From contig JAABTE010000093.1 of the NCBI GenBank assembly GCA_011390035.1, forward strand, positions 1-8,539: a stretch of 8,539 bases of DNA, given 5' to 3'. This DNA comes from Desulfobacteraceae bacterium. Lineage in GTDB: Bacteria > Desulfobacterota > Desulfobacteria > Desulfobacterales > JAABSP01. Shown here in pieces: positions 1 through 7,287 of this stretch (the stretch's first letter is position 1; every line of letters begins with the position of its first letter). Both the position numbers and the translations under genes were made by a program. Below the pieces are notes generated by a model. The model was given only the letters and a program-made list of their open reading frames with translations. It had not been told where the DNA came from and did no database searches.

Positions 1-1194
1 CTCCGGGTCTTTATAATAGCCCAGCATCACGTTGTTGCCCTTCATCACGATCTCGCCGATGGTCTGGCCGTCCCGGGGCACCGGCACCATGGTTTCCGGG
101 TTCACCACGTCCATGTACATGGCCACGATGTAGGGCACGCCCTGGCGGGACTTCATTTTCGCCTGGTCCTCGTCGGAGAGAGCCGCCCACTCCTCTTTCC
201 ACGCGCAGACGCTGTGGGGGCCGAACACCTCGGTGAGCCCGTAGGTGTGGGTGATGTTGGCGCCGATGGACTCCATGTTCTGGATCACCGTGGGCGCCGG
301 TGGGGCGCCGGCGGTCATGATCTGGAGCTTTCTGTCCAGCTTCACGTTGTTGGCCGCGGCATAAGAAGACATGGTGATCAGCACCGTGGGGGCGGCGCAC
401 AGGTGGGTTATGCCGTCCTGCTCAACGTGCTTGTAGATCTCGTCGGCCACAACCCGCCGCAGGCAGACGTGGGTGCCGCCCATGGCGGTCACGCCCCAGG
501 TGAAGCACCAGCCGTTGCAGTGGAACATGGGCAGGGTCCACAGGTAAACCGAGCTGGGGGTGAACTGGCACTCCATCATTTCGCCCAGGGCGTTCAGATA
601 GGCGCCCCGGTGATGGTACATCACGCCCTTGGGCAGGCCCGTGGTGCCCGATGTGTAGTTGATGGTGGCCACCTGGTACTCGTCGTCCACCTCCACCGGC
701 ACAGGATCGGGGGAGCCGGTGGCAAGGAAGGACTCGTAGTCGGCGCCATTGAGGGGCTTGTCATCCGAGATGTCGCAGATGTTGACGAAGGTCTTGACCT
801 TGGGCAGTTTGTCTATCACCGGCGATACCAGCTCGGCAAATTCGTTGTCCACGAAAAGCGCCTTGGCGTCCGAATGATCGATGATGTAGGCCACCTCGTT
901 GGAAGACAGCCGGATGTTGATGCTCACCAGGGCCGCGCCGATCATGGGCACGGCGTAGTGGGCCTCCAGCATCGGGTTGATGTTGGGGCAGATGAAGGCC
1001 ACCTTGTCGCCCTTTTGGATGCCGATTTTTTTAAGGGCGCTGGCAAGGCGGTTGACCCGGGCGTAAAATTCCAGGTAGGTATAGCGCTTATCGCCGTTGA
1101 TGACCGCCGTCTTGTCCGGATAGACGGTGGCCGAGCGCCAGATGAAATGCACTGGTGTCAACACATCGTAGCAGACATTTTTATGATCGGTCAT
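1..1194 (-). CDS. Fatty acyl-CoA synthetase (AMP-forming), 3' end cut by window edge
   Basis: An ANL-superfamily adenylate-forming enzyme that activates a fatty or other carboxylic acid with ATP and CoA, probably in the cytoplasm. The visible 398 residues start MTDHKNVCYDV and cover most of the large N-terminal domain. The ATP/phosphate-binding motif YTSGTTGLPKG is at residues 180-190, and the adenine-binding motif YGLTE is at 318-322. The segment after YGLTE (VCAWKEEW and a charged stretch up to RQGVPY) is typical of the AlkK/DmdB/plant AAE-like acyl-CoA synthetases, which are usually about 540-550 residues. About 150 C-terminal residues, including the catalytic lysine, lie outside the window. 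The start is fixed by a strong Shine-Dalgarno (AGGGAGGA) just upstream. A hairpin separates it from the symporter gene, so it may be a separate transcription unit. The chain length of the substrate cannot be read from the sequence; methylthiopropionate or another acid is possible. The CoA-ligase class is secure. Confidence 0.9.
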   Translation of the reverse strand, partial: MTDHKNVCYDVLTPVHFIWRSATVYPDKTAVINGDKRYTYLEFYARVNRLASALKKIGIQKGDKVAFICPNINPMLEAHYAVPMIGAALVSINIRLSSNEVAYIIDHSDAKALFVDNEFAELVSPVIDKLPKVKTFVNICDISDDKPLNGADYESFLATGSPDPVPVEVDDEYQVATINYTSGTTGLPKGVMYHHRGAYLNALGEMMECQFTPSSVYLWTLPMFHCNGWCFTWGVTAMGGTHVCLRRVVADEIYKHVEQDGITHLCAAPTVLITMSSYAAANNVKLDRKLQIMTAGAPPAPTVIQNMESIGANITHTYGLTEVFGPHSVCAWKEEWAALSDEDQAKMKSRQGVPYIVAMYMDVVNPETMVPVPRDGQTIGEIVMKGNNVMLGYYKDPE

Positions 1195-1262
1195 TATTTT
1201 CCTCCCTTTCACTTCTCATTATTTTGATAGCGGGGCAATCCGTCCTTCCGTGTTCGACGGCG

Positions 1263-1294
1263 CTGAAAATACACTGAAATACACTGAAAATACA
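1263..1294. repeat. Three tandem 10-11 bp units (CTGAAAATACA) upstream of the acyl-CoA synthetase gene
   Basis: Three near-identical head-to-tail units lie at 1263-1273 (CTGAAAATACA), 1274-1283 (one A shorter) and 1284-1294 (same as the first). The period is about one helical turn, and the array is about 70-100 bp upstream of the minus-strand synthetase start. It is A/T-rich inside GC-rich DNA. Read on the minus strand, TTGTAT, a 16-bp gap and TGTATT could serve as a weak promoter within the array. Protein binding or promoter function is inference. Confidence 0.6.
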
Positions 1295-1358
1295 AGGTTG
1301 GCATCGCCGGATCCCGGGCGCGCCGGTGGGGCGTGACAGGCTTTTCCTCCTATGGAAA

Positions 1359-1386
1359 CGCCCGCCCGGCGGGTGCCGGGCGGGCG
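1359..1386 (-). terminator. GC-rich hairpin after the symporter gene, probable terminator with short T-run
   Basis: A perfect 12-bp inverted repeat (1359-1370 and 1375-1386) with a 4-nt loop starts 27 nt past the symporter stop codon on the minus strand. Every stem pair is G-C. The T-run that follows on the minus strand is only TTT before CC, so termination may be partial or may not be of the classical intrinsic type. It would end the synthetase/small protein/symporter operon and separate it from the downstream fatty acyl-CoA synthetase gene. Confidence 0.6.
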
Positions 1387-1413
1387 ATGATGGGGCGAAA
1401 CCTCGACGTTGGA

Positions 1414-3003
1414 CTAGTGTCTCGGCCTCAGATCCAGCGAGTACTTCTGGATGGTCTCATCCGAACAGGGCTTGGTGATCAGGCTCAGGACGATAAAGAA
1501 AGCGAACCCGACAAAGACCCAGTAGAACTGGTGCGGCGTGACCCAGTTTTTGTTCAGGAAGAACAGGTGCGCCGATCCATGCACCGTGTTGGCGTACATC
1601 CAGGAGAAGCAGGACAGGAAGGTCATCACGATGATGTTGATGAAGGCCGCCATCTTGGTGGAGCGCTCCCACCAGATGCCCAGCACCAGCGGTGGCCCGC
1701 AGGAGCAGAGGATGACGATGAAGGCCGCCCCGGAGATGTCGAGTACCAGAGCCGGCGGCTTGAAGGACAGCAGGGTGCAGACCACGATGATGATGACGGT
1801 CATGATCCGGGTCACCAGGATGGGCTTCTCTTCGGGCCATTTGCTGCCGAAGACCTTGCCGATGAGATCCCGGCCCAGAAGGACGTTGAGTACCATGGTC
1901 CAGCCCGCGGCGGTGGCCATGGCGATGGCCAGGCCGCCGGCGGCCAGGATGGCCAGCAGGAAGGGCCGCTGGAATGCCTCGATGGCCGCGATCATGGAAT
2001 AATCGGTAACGGAGGCGCCGGCAACGCCGTACAGGGTCTTCATGTGCTTGAGAAGGCCCATGGCGTTGGTGATGCCCTCGGTGTTCATCAGCGGATGCAT
2101 GGTCTCGATGATGACCCGGGCGCCGGAGCCGATGATAACGAGACCGGCGTACATGGCGCCGCCCACGATGACGGCCCAGAACACGGAGCGACGGGCGGCC
2201 TTGATGTCCTGGGTGGTGAAAAAGCGCACCACCGTGTAGGGCAGGGCAGAAAAGCCGAAGTGCCAGGTGAAGAAGAAGCCGATCACGCCGGACCACATGG
2301 ACATCAGCTTGTGGGAGGGCACCGCGTTGGCGTAGGGGGTGTTGAAGAAGTTGGGGTTGTTGGACAAAATGGCGTCGGTCAACCCGTTGAGCCCGCCGTA
2401 GTTGCCGATGACGAAGGCCGCGGCGATGACGGCGGCAACCGTCATGGTGATGCCCTGAAAGGCCGTGGAGAAGGTGGTGGCCACCATGCCGCCATAATAG
2501 ATGTAGGCGAACACGACCACGGCCGACAGGATCACCGAGAAGGTGAAGTTGATCTTCAGGATGGCCAGCATGAACAGGGCCGTGCCCACGATGGACAGGA
2601 TGACGTAGGCGAACCCGCCGATGATGGTGGGAATGCCAGCCGCAAGCCGCATCCACTTGGTCTCGTACCGGTCGGCGTAATAATCGGTAAAGGAGGTGGG
2701 GGCGTATTTTCTCAGCGGCGCCGCTGTCAGCAGGGTGGCGATGGGCATGCCGCCGATGATCCCCACCAGGGCCCACCAGAAGGGATAGCCGATGATGAAG
2801 ATGAAGGCCGGCAGCCCCAGAAAGCTGGCCGGGCTGAAGTAGGTGGCCGCAAGGGCGCTGCCGTTGACGAAGGGGCCGACCTTTCGGCCCGCGACATAGA
2901 AATCGGAAGCGTCAAGCGAGGCCTTGCGAGAAGACCAGCCGATCCAGAAAAGAATTCCGAAGTAGATAAGCGCGCCAAGTAAGACGATCGGATTGACTCC
3001 CAT
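1414..3003 (-). CDS. Sodium:solute symporter (SSS family), ActP-like monocarboxylate transporter
   Basis: A 529-residue polytopic inner-membrane protein with about 13 hydrophobic segments, the usual size for the family. SSS hallmarks are DFYVAGR at 34-40, TYFSPASFLG at 54-63 and YYGGMVATTFSTAFQG at 169-184. The helix-8 region around 347-380 (LAAGGLAIAMATAAGW, then LLGRDL) matches the ActP-type Na+-site region; the Ser commonly found in the 'MST' stretch appears to be Ala363. Members couple Na+ entry to uptake of acetate, propionate, pantothenate, proline and similar solutes. The ActP-like pattern and the neighbouring acyl-CoA synthetase favour a short-chain carboxylate, but this is inferred. 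An ideal Shine-Dalgarno (AAAGGAGGA) overlaps the stop codon of the preceding small gene, only 11 nt away, so the two are almost certainly co-translated. Confidence 0.9.
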   Translation of the reverse strand: MGVNPIVLLGALIYFGILFWIGWSSRKASLDASDFYVAGRKVGPFVNGSALAATYFSPASFLGLPAFIFIIGYPFWWALVGIIGGMPIATLLTAAPLRKYAPTSFTDYYADRYETKWMRLAAGIPTIIGGFAYVILSIVGTALFMLAILKINFTFSVILSAVVVFAYIYYGGMVATTFSTAFQGITMTVAAVIAAAFVIGNYGGLNGLTDAILSNNPNFFNTPYANAVPSHKLMSMWSGVIGFFFTWHFGFSALPYTVVRFFTTQDIKAARRSVFWAVIVGGAMYAGLVIIGSGARVIIETMHPLMNTEGITNAMGLLKHMKTLYGVAGASVTDYSMIAAIEAFQRPFLLAILAAGGLAIAMATAAGWTMVLNVLLGRDLIGKVFGSKWPEEKPILVTRIMTVIIIVVCTLLSFKPPALVLDISGAAFIVILCSCGPPLVLGIWWERSTKMAAFINIIVMTFLSCFSWMYANTVHGSAHLFFLNKNWVTPHQFYWVFVGFAFFIVLSLITKPCSDETIQKYSLDLRPRH

Positions 3004-3014
3004 GATTTCCTCCT

Positions 3015-3257
3015 TTAACCCTGTTTCTCAGCCACGGCGGCTTCTCGTTTTTCCTCCATGCTGAAATAGAGGAATGAAACGACGATGTTGATAATCCACA
3101 GGCCCACTATCCAGTTATAGATATAGCAGGCCGGCACTCCGAACAGCTTCATCAGGGGCAGTCCCGGTATCAACATCTCCAGGATCATGAAACCGATGCA
3201 CCATCCGTACATGATGGCCATCCCGATGAAAAAGATTTTTGGCATTCCCTTGAACAT
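3015..3257 (-). CDS. Small two-helix membrane protein, putative symporter partner
   Basis: An 80-residue protein with two predicted transmembrane helices (about residues 8-29 and 43-66) joined by a proline-containing loop (LIPGLPLMKLFGVP). It ends in a charged cytosolic-looking tail (MEEKREAAVAEKQG). Size, topology and position directly upstream of an SSS symporter recall the small proteins paired with such transporters (YjcH/DUF485 with ActP, YhdT with PanF, DUF4212 proteins). I cannot assign it to one of these families by eye. It is read from ATG with a GGGAGGCG ribosome site, 49 nt after the upstream synthetase gene and 11 nt before the symporter. A role in assembly, stability or modulation of the symporter is inferred. 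Confidence 0.8.
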   Translation of the reverse strand: MFKGMPKIFFIGMAIMYGWCIGFMILEMLIPGLPLMKLFGVPACYIYNWIVGLWIINIVVSFLYFSMEEKREAAVAEKQG

Positions 3258-3306
3258 GTTTTTTTCGCCTCCCTTTCAAGCCTTTCTTGCTTCCCCTATG
3301 ATTAAA

Positions 3307-4941
3307 TTATCTGCCCCACTCCCGGTTTCGGAGTTCCACGCGACGGATCTTGCCGCTGATGGTTTTGGGCAGGGCCTCGACAAATTCGATCTTCCTTGGG
3401 TATTTATAAGGCGCGGTCACCTTTTTTACATGGTCCTGAAGCTCCTTGGCCAGATCCGGGCCGCCGGCGTAGCCGGGGGCCAGGATGACAAACGCCTTGA
3501 CCACCTCCCCCCGGGTCTCGTCGGGGCTGGAGACCACCGCCGACTCGGCCACCGCCGGGTGTTCTATCAGGGCGCTTTCCACCTCGAATGGGCCGATGCG
3601 GTAGCCGGAGGTGAGGATCACGTCATCGGAGCGGCCCACGAACCAGAAGTAGCCGTCCGCGTCCACATAGGCGCGATCGCCGGTTAAATAGAAATCCCCC
3701 CGATGGACCGACGCGGTGCGGTCCGGCTCCTTCCAGTACTCCTTGAAAAGCCCCACGGGCCGCTCCGGCTTTACGCGCACGGCGATGTCGCCTTCGGTGT
3801 TCGGGGGCAGGGGGTTGCCATCCTCGTCGATCACCCGCAGATCGAAGCCGGGGGCCGGCTTGCCCATGGAGCCGAAGCGCGCCTCGATGCATGGAAAGGA
3901 CCCGCACAGCAGCACGGTCTCGGTCTGGCCATAGCCGTCCCGGATGGTGCAGCCCGTGGCCCGCTTCCACACCTCGATGATCTCCGGGTTCAGGGGCTCG
4001 CCGGCGCCCACGCAGTGGCGCAGGGCCGGAAACTTGAACTGGCTCAGGTCCTGGAGTACCAGCATCCGGTAGATGGTGGGGGCGCCGCACATCACCGTCA
4101 CCGGGTATTTGGCCAGCAGTTGGAGGGCCTTTTTGGGGTCGAAGCGGTTGGTGTGGTGGATGAACTGGGCGGCGCCCTGGTTCCACGGCCCGAAATAGGA
4201 ACTCCAGGCAGCCTTTGCCCAGCCGGTGTCCGAGATGTTCCAGTGCAGGTCCTCGGGCTTAAGGTCCAGCCAGAACCGGCCCGTCACCTGATGGCCGATG
4301 GGATAGCTCGCATGGGTGTGCAGGGCCATCTTGGGCATGCCCACCGTGCCGGAGGTGAAGTACACCAGGCAGTTGTCCTCGGCCCTTGTCCGGGCCGTTT
4401 CGAAGGCGTCCGACGCCTTGTCCACCGCGTCCGTGTAGTATATCCAGCCCTCCCGGGGCTCGGAGATCACGATCCGGGCCTGGACCGTGGGGCACCTGAC
4501 GGCCACCTCGTCGAACTTGGCGGCGATCTCATGGTTGGTGATGATGGCCGACGCCTTGGCCGTGTTGGCCCGGTATTCCAGATCCTTGGAGGTGAGCTGG
4601 GTGGTGCCCGGGGCCACCAGCGCGCCCATGCGGACGCAGGCGGTGACGGCCTCCCACCACTCCATGTTCCGGGGCAGCACCACCATCACCACGTCGTTCT
4701 GGCGCACGCCGCCGGCCGAAAGCACGTTGGCCAGCTTCCGCGAGGCGGCGCAAAGCTGGGCGAAGGTGCGCTTTTCCTCATTGCCGTCGTCGTCCACCCA
4801 CCACATGGCGAGCTTGTCGGGGTCCTGGGCCCACTTGTCGAGGACATCGCCGGCGAAGTTGAAGAACTCCGGCCGCTCCCAGCGGAAGTCCTTATAGGTC
4901 TGATCGTAATCGGTCATGTTTGGCGTGGTCATTTCCTGCAT
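3307..4941 (-). CDS. Medium-chain/branched-chain type acyl-CoA synthetase (ACSM/MACS-like)
   Basis: A complete 544-residue AMP-forming acyl-CoA synthetase, typical length for the family, converting a carboxylic acid, ATP and CoA to acyl-CoA, AMP and PPi. In order: P-loop FTSGTVGMPK (195-204), the ACSM-typical segment HWNISDTGWAKAAWSSYFGPW (near 233-253), YGQTE (337-341), TGD (420-422), hinge GRSDD (436-440) and the catalytic-lysine motif PKTISGK (525-531, Lys531). All core residues are present. The overall pattern resembles mammalian ACSM and archaeal/bacterial MACS enzymes, which use C4-C10, branched or aromatic acids, more than acetyl-CoA synthetase. It is the first gene of a minus-strand operon with the two-helix protein and symporter, behind a strong promoter with a putative TetR operator. 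ATG at 4941 is chosen because AGAGGG lies just upstream; Met4 and Met9 are less well placed. Isobutyrate or butyrate as substrate is inferred from icmF nearby. Confidence 0.92.
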   Translation of the reverse strand: MQEMTTPNMTDYDQTYKDFRWERPEFFNFAGDVLDKWAQDPDKLAMWWVDDDGNEEKRTFAQLCAASRKLANVLSAGGVRQNDVVMVVLPRNMEWWEAVTACVRMGALVAPGTTQLTSKDLEYRANTAKASAIITNHEIAAKFDEVAVRCPTVQARIVISEPREGWIYYTDAVDKASDAFETARTRAEDNCLVYFTSGTVGMPKMALHTHASYPIGHQVTGRFWLDLKPEDLHWNISDTGWAKAAWSSYFGPWNQGAAQFIHHTNRFDPKKALQLLAKYPVTVMCGAPTIYRMLVLQDLSQFKFPALRHCVGAGEPLNPEIIEVWKRATGCTIRDGYGQTETVLLCGSFPCIEARFGSMGKPAPGFDLRVIDEDGNPLPPNTEGDIAVRVKPERPVGLFKEYWKEPDRTASVHRGDFYLTGDRAYVDADGYFWFVGRSDDVILTSGYRIGPFEVESALIEHPAVAESAVVSSPDETRGEVVKAFVILAPGYAGGPDLAKELQDHVKKVTAPYKYPRKIEFVEALPKTISGKIRRVELRNREWGR

Positions 4942-5017
4942 GCCTTGCCCTCTCTTTGTTGGGGAGGCGTTTGAGCCGCCCTTGTGAAATGGCGGACAAC
5001 GCGCCTTTTAGTCAAAC

Positions 5018-5053
5018 AAAATCGGAAGATTTTTTAAAAGCGCGGGCGCCCGC
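5018..5053 (-). other. Leader of the synthetase operon with two small inverted repeats
   Basis: In the roughly 140-nt untranslated leader on the minus strand there is a GC-only 12-bp palindrome (5042-5053). It is followed by a 6-bp A/T-rich stem with a 4-nt loop (AAAATC at 5018-5023 with GATTTT at 5028-5033). Neither is a convincing terminator, since no clean T-run follows the GC element. The leader is long for a bacterial operon and could hold post-transcriptional control, but nothing here matches a riboswitch I recognise. Confidence 0.35.
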
Positions 5054-5059
5054 TGGTAG

Positions 5060-5077
5060 TGAACGAGCGCTCAGTCA
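5060..5077. promoter_or_regulatory. Putative TetR operator, copy 1 (synthetase/symporter operon)
   Basis: An 18-bp imperfect palindrome, TGAACGAGCGCTCAGTCA, with perfect GAGCGCTC core and TGA/TCA ends; only positions 4-5 and their partners break symmetry. Its exact reverse complement is at 7288-7305, beside the tetR gene. It lies 11 nt downstream of the -10 element of the minus-strand promoter, where a bound repressor would block initiation. The arms resemble the TGA-NN-GA layout of TetR-type fatty-acid regulators such as Bacillus FadR. Binding by the TetR encoded here is inferred. Confidence 0.75.
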
Positions 5078-5088
5078 AACGGGCCTAT

Positions 5089-5116
5089 CTTATATCCTGT
5101 TTTTTGATTTTGTCAA
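5089..5116 (-). promoter_or_regulatory. Sigma70-like promoter of the acyl-CoA synthetase/symporter operon
   Basis: On the minus strand, a perfect -35 TTGACA (plus coordinates 5111-5116) is followed after 16 bp by TATAAG (5089-5094), five of six matches to the -10 consensus. Transcription would begin near 5082 and run into the synthetase, small membrane protein and symporter genes. The putative operator at 5060-5077 overlaps the expected initially transcribed region. The surrounding DNA is markedly A/T-rich compared with the flanking genes. Confidence 0.7.
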
Positions 5117-5189
5117 ACGATTTTTCGATTATCACAGTTACTGAATTTTTTTGGAAATAAAAACGGACCTTAATAAGTGGCGCTAAAAT

Positions 5190-5208
5190 GTGATTACATT
5201 GCAATCAC
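5190..5208 (-). other. Inverted repeat at the 3' end of the cNMP/CBS gene
   Basis: GTGATT at 5190-5195 pairs with AATCAC at 5203-5208 around a 7-nt loop and overlaps the stop codon of the cNMP/CBS/DUF294 gene. On the minus strand it is followed by ATTTTAG. It could be a weak terminator or a regulator site. The half-site spacing does not fit CRP (TGTGA-N6-TCACA). No stronger terminator is visible between this gene and the next promoter. Confidence 0.3.
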
Positions 5209-7190
5209 GTCAAATGGGCCAGCCATGGGACGCTGAAGGTCTTGTTGACCAGCTTCTGGAACTGGGAAACCCCCGACAGGGCGTCCTTGAGGATCATCCG
5301 CTCGCGCTTTCGCAGGCTGTAAGGATCGATGTAGTTGTCCGGGGCAAGGCCCTGGTTGGCCTTGCGCAGGTTCTCGCGGATGCGGAACATCATCAGGGTT
5401 TCAAAGCTGGCGCCGAAGAACTCGGCGTCCTCGGCGGACAGGGCCCCGCATTCGGTCAGCAGGCGCAGCCGGCCGAAGGTGGACGGCTCGCTGATGCGGT
5501 TCTTGATGGCAAAGATCCGGGCGCCGTTGACGATGTGGACCGCCCCGGCCCGCTTCAAATCGATCTGGTCCTTGTGCGGGCCGCTTTTTTCCGTGATGAA
5601 GGTGCCCATGAAGCTTATGGGCGGCTTGATCTGAAACTCGTCCCGGGTCATCATGTGCCGGGCCATGATGGCGTTTTCGAAGGCGGTGAAGATCTCCCCC
5701 CAGAACTCCTCGGCCAGGGCGGTGTTGCCCCAGATGGGCCGGTAGTCGAGCAGGATGGTGAGTATCCGGGTGTCTTCCGGATCGTAGGATCGGGTCCATC
5801 CCCGTGCCGCCTCCACCCATGCCCCCAGAGAGCGGCGCCATTTCGGGTTGGTGGCCATCACGTCGCCCGAGCATCGGACAAAGCCGCATTGGGCGTGGGC
5901 GTCCACGATCAGCTCCGAAAGGCGGGCGAACCAGGCGTCCACCGATTCCGCCTCGCCCTCGGGCGGGTCGGCGTGGATGATGGCGTTGTCCTGGTCGGTG
6001 CGCAGGGTCTGCTCGTAGCGGGCCGCGCTGCCCATGTTGATCCAGCAGTACTCCACCGGCGGCCTGCCCCGGCCCTCCATGCGCATCCGCTCCTCGCACA
6101 GGGCGATGATCCTTCGGGAGAGGCGCTCGTGCAGCTCGGACATCACGTCGAAGATCTCCCGCACCCCGGCCTGCTCGGACACCAGGGTGTTGAGGATGGC
6201 GTCCACCTCCCGGCCGATGGCCGCGAGGCTGTCTATACTGGGCCGGGACTCGATGTCCTGGGAGAGCAGCAGCGTGCCGGTGGACCGGGTGCGCACCAGA
6301 TCCATCAGGGTGATCATGCCCACAAGCTCGTTTCGCTCCATCACGGCAAGGTACCTGGTCTTGCCCCGGAGCATGGTGACGATGGCCTGGCCCAGGAATG
6401 CGTCCGGCCCGATGGTGACAAGATTGCTGTTCATCACCCTTTCCACCCGGCAGTCGTCGATGGGATACATCCTTCGGGCGATGAGAAAGTGGACCAGGCT
6501 CTTTTCGGAGAGTACGCCCCGGGGCCGGTTGTCCGCGTCCACGGCCACGATGGCGCTTATGTCCCGCTCGGCCATCACCTGGGCCGCCTCGGTCACCTGA
6601 TCGGTGGTCCGGCAGGTGATAACGGGGGCGGACATGATCTCGCTCACCCGCTTTCGAAACAGGGGCGATTCCATGCGGGCGAAGTTCTCGTGGGACTGCT
6701 CGGCCACGATCTCCTCGTAGAGCAGGCGCATCCGCTCGGCCAGAAGGGCATTGAAGAAGCCGGAAAACTCCGGGTGGGCGTGTATCAGCCGCTCCAGCAG
6801 GGGGCGGGGGATGACAAGGGCGGTGAGTTCCTCCCGCACCCGGGCCGAGGCCGGGTAGCGCTGCTGGGACAGCACCACGGTTTCGGCGAAGAAGTCATGG
6901 GCCCGGCGCAGGCCCACCACGCTCTCGGCGCCCCGGTCGCTGGTGACGGTGATCTCCACCAGCCCGGAAACGACGATGAACATGCAGTCCCGGCTCTGAT
7001 CCCCCTGCTTGAAGACGTAGCCCCCCGGCGGATAGGACCGGGTTTGCACCTTTTCGGCCAGATCTTCGAGAACCGATTCGGGCAACAGCTCGAAGGGGTC
7101 GGATTTTAACAGCGTTTCCAGGATCTCTTGCTTTGTCATTGGCTCTGCTTTCACGGTTTGTTCCGGATATTCCCCGGCATCCGGCGGCAT
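5205..7190 (-). CDS. Cyclic-nucleotide-binding-like, CBS-pair and DUF294 nucleotidyltransferase-like signalling protein
   Basis: A 661-residue soluble multidomain protein. The cNMP-binding-like fold covers about 33-150, with cassette residues FFAETVVLSQQRYPASARV at 100-118. Two CBS motifs lie at about 184-238 and 250-304. A DUF294/GlnD-type nucleotidyltransferase-like domain follows, with GSAARYEQTLRTDQDNAII at 387-405 (putative metal ligands Asp399 and Asp401), then the DUF294 C-terminal helical domain to about 645. Such proteins are often encoded beside acetate-type SSS symporters and acyl-CoA synthetases and are thought to couple nucleotide or energy sensing to them; the reaction is not established. 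By eye, the CRP Arg82 position is Tyr112, so cAMP itself may not be the ligand. ATG at 7190 gives the longest form. Met18 (ATG at 7139) begins MTKQEIL and could be the true start; neither has a strong ribosome site. The gene lies between the two putative TetR operators, divergent from tetR. Confidence 0.85.
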   Translation of the reverse strand: MPPDAGEYPEQTVKAEPMTKQEILETLLKSDPFELLPESVLEDLAEKVQTRSYPPGGYVFKQGDQSRDCMFIVVSGLVEITVTSDRGAESVVGLRRAHDFFAETVVLSQQRYPASARVREELTALVIPRPLLERLIHAHPEFSGFFNALLAERMRLLYEEIVAEQSHENFARMESPLFRKRVSEIMSAPVITCRTTDQVTEAAQVMAERDISAIVAVDADNRPRGVLSEKSLVHFLIARRMYPIDDCRVERVMNSNLVTIGPDAFLGQAIVTMLRGKTRYLAVMERNELVGMITLMDLVRTRSTGTLLLSQDIESRPSIDSLAAIGREVDAILNTLVSEQAGVREIFDVMSELHERLSRRIIALCEERMRMEGRGRPPVEYCWINMGSAARYEQTLRTDQDNAIIHADPPEGEAESVDAWFARLSELIVDAHAQCGFVRCSGDVMATNPKWRRSLGAWVEAARGWTRSYDPEDTRILTILLDYRPIWGNTALAEEFWGEIFTAFENAIMARHMMTRDEFQIKPPISFMGTFITEKSGPHKDQIDLKRAGAVHIVNGARIFAIKNRISEPSTFGRLRLLTECGALSAEDAEFFGASFETLMMFRIRENLRKANQGLAPDNYIDPYSLRKRERMILKDALSGVSQFQKLVNKTFSVPWLAHLT

Positions 7191-7255
7191 CTTTCAGTAT
7201 CTGGATGTTCCATAATCGATTTGGAGGCGAAGATCAACTATTTATTTAAAAAGAC

Positions 7256-7283
7256 TTGACAAGCCGAAAATCCCCATGATATT
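7256..7283 (+). promoter_or_regulatory. Sigma70-like promoter of tetR-icmF
   Basis: A perfect -35 TTGACA at 7256-7261 is followed after 16 bp by GATATT at 7278-7283 (four of six matches). The predicted start is near 7290, inside the putative operator that begins 4 nt after the -10. The -35 and spacer length are the same as in the promoter at 5089-5116. The -35 sits in the small palindrome CTTGACAAG, so a TTGTCA faces the opposite strand; no good matching -10 was found for the divergent cNMP/CBS gene. Confidence 0.6.
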
Positions 7284-7287
7284 TCTC

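Noticed and set aside
214..1227. 337-codon open frame on the plus strand
   Set aside because: Antisense to the left-edge acyl-CoA synthetase, which reads cleanly on the minus strand with both signature motifs.
1209..1304. 31-codon minus-strand ORF (starts MPTLYFQ) ending just before the left-edge synthetase
   Set aside because: No convincing ribosome site, and part of it is the triple repeat. Its Arg/Lys-rich tail is not enough to call a leader peptide.
1661..1668. A further GAGCGCTC core inside the symporter gene
   Set aside because: It lacks the TGA/TCA outer arms of the two operator copies and falls in coding sequence for the WWERST stretch; likely chance.
1333..2982. 549-codon open frame on the plus strand
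   Set aside because: It is antisense to the symporter gene. Its translation is rich in Gly, His, Asp and Gln with no domain pattern, as expected from GC-biased third positions opposite a real gene.
3703..4974. 423-codon open frame on the plus strand
   Set aside because: Antisense to the complete acyl-CoA synthetase, whose motifs are all intact on the minus strand; no recognisable protein pattern.
4920..5144. 74-codon open frame on the plus strand across the synthetase promoter
   Set aside because: It covers the minus-strand promoter, operator and leader, has no ribosome site, and its composition looks like translated regulatory DNA.
5189..5209. CRP-like site (TGTGA and TCAC halves)
   Set aside because: The halves are separated by 11 bases instead of 6, and the site overlaps a stop codon rather than a promoter.
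5190..7109. 639-codon open frame on the plus strand
   Set aside because: Antisense shadow of the cNMP/CBS/DUF294 gene. The minus-strand frame has clear domains; this one is low-complexity Gly/His/Asp/Val sequence.
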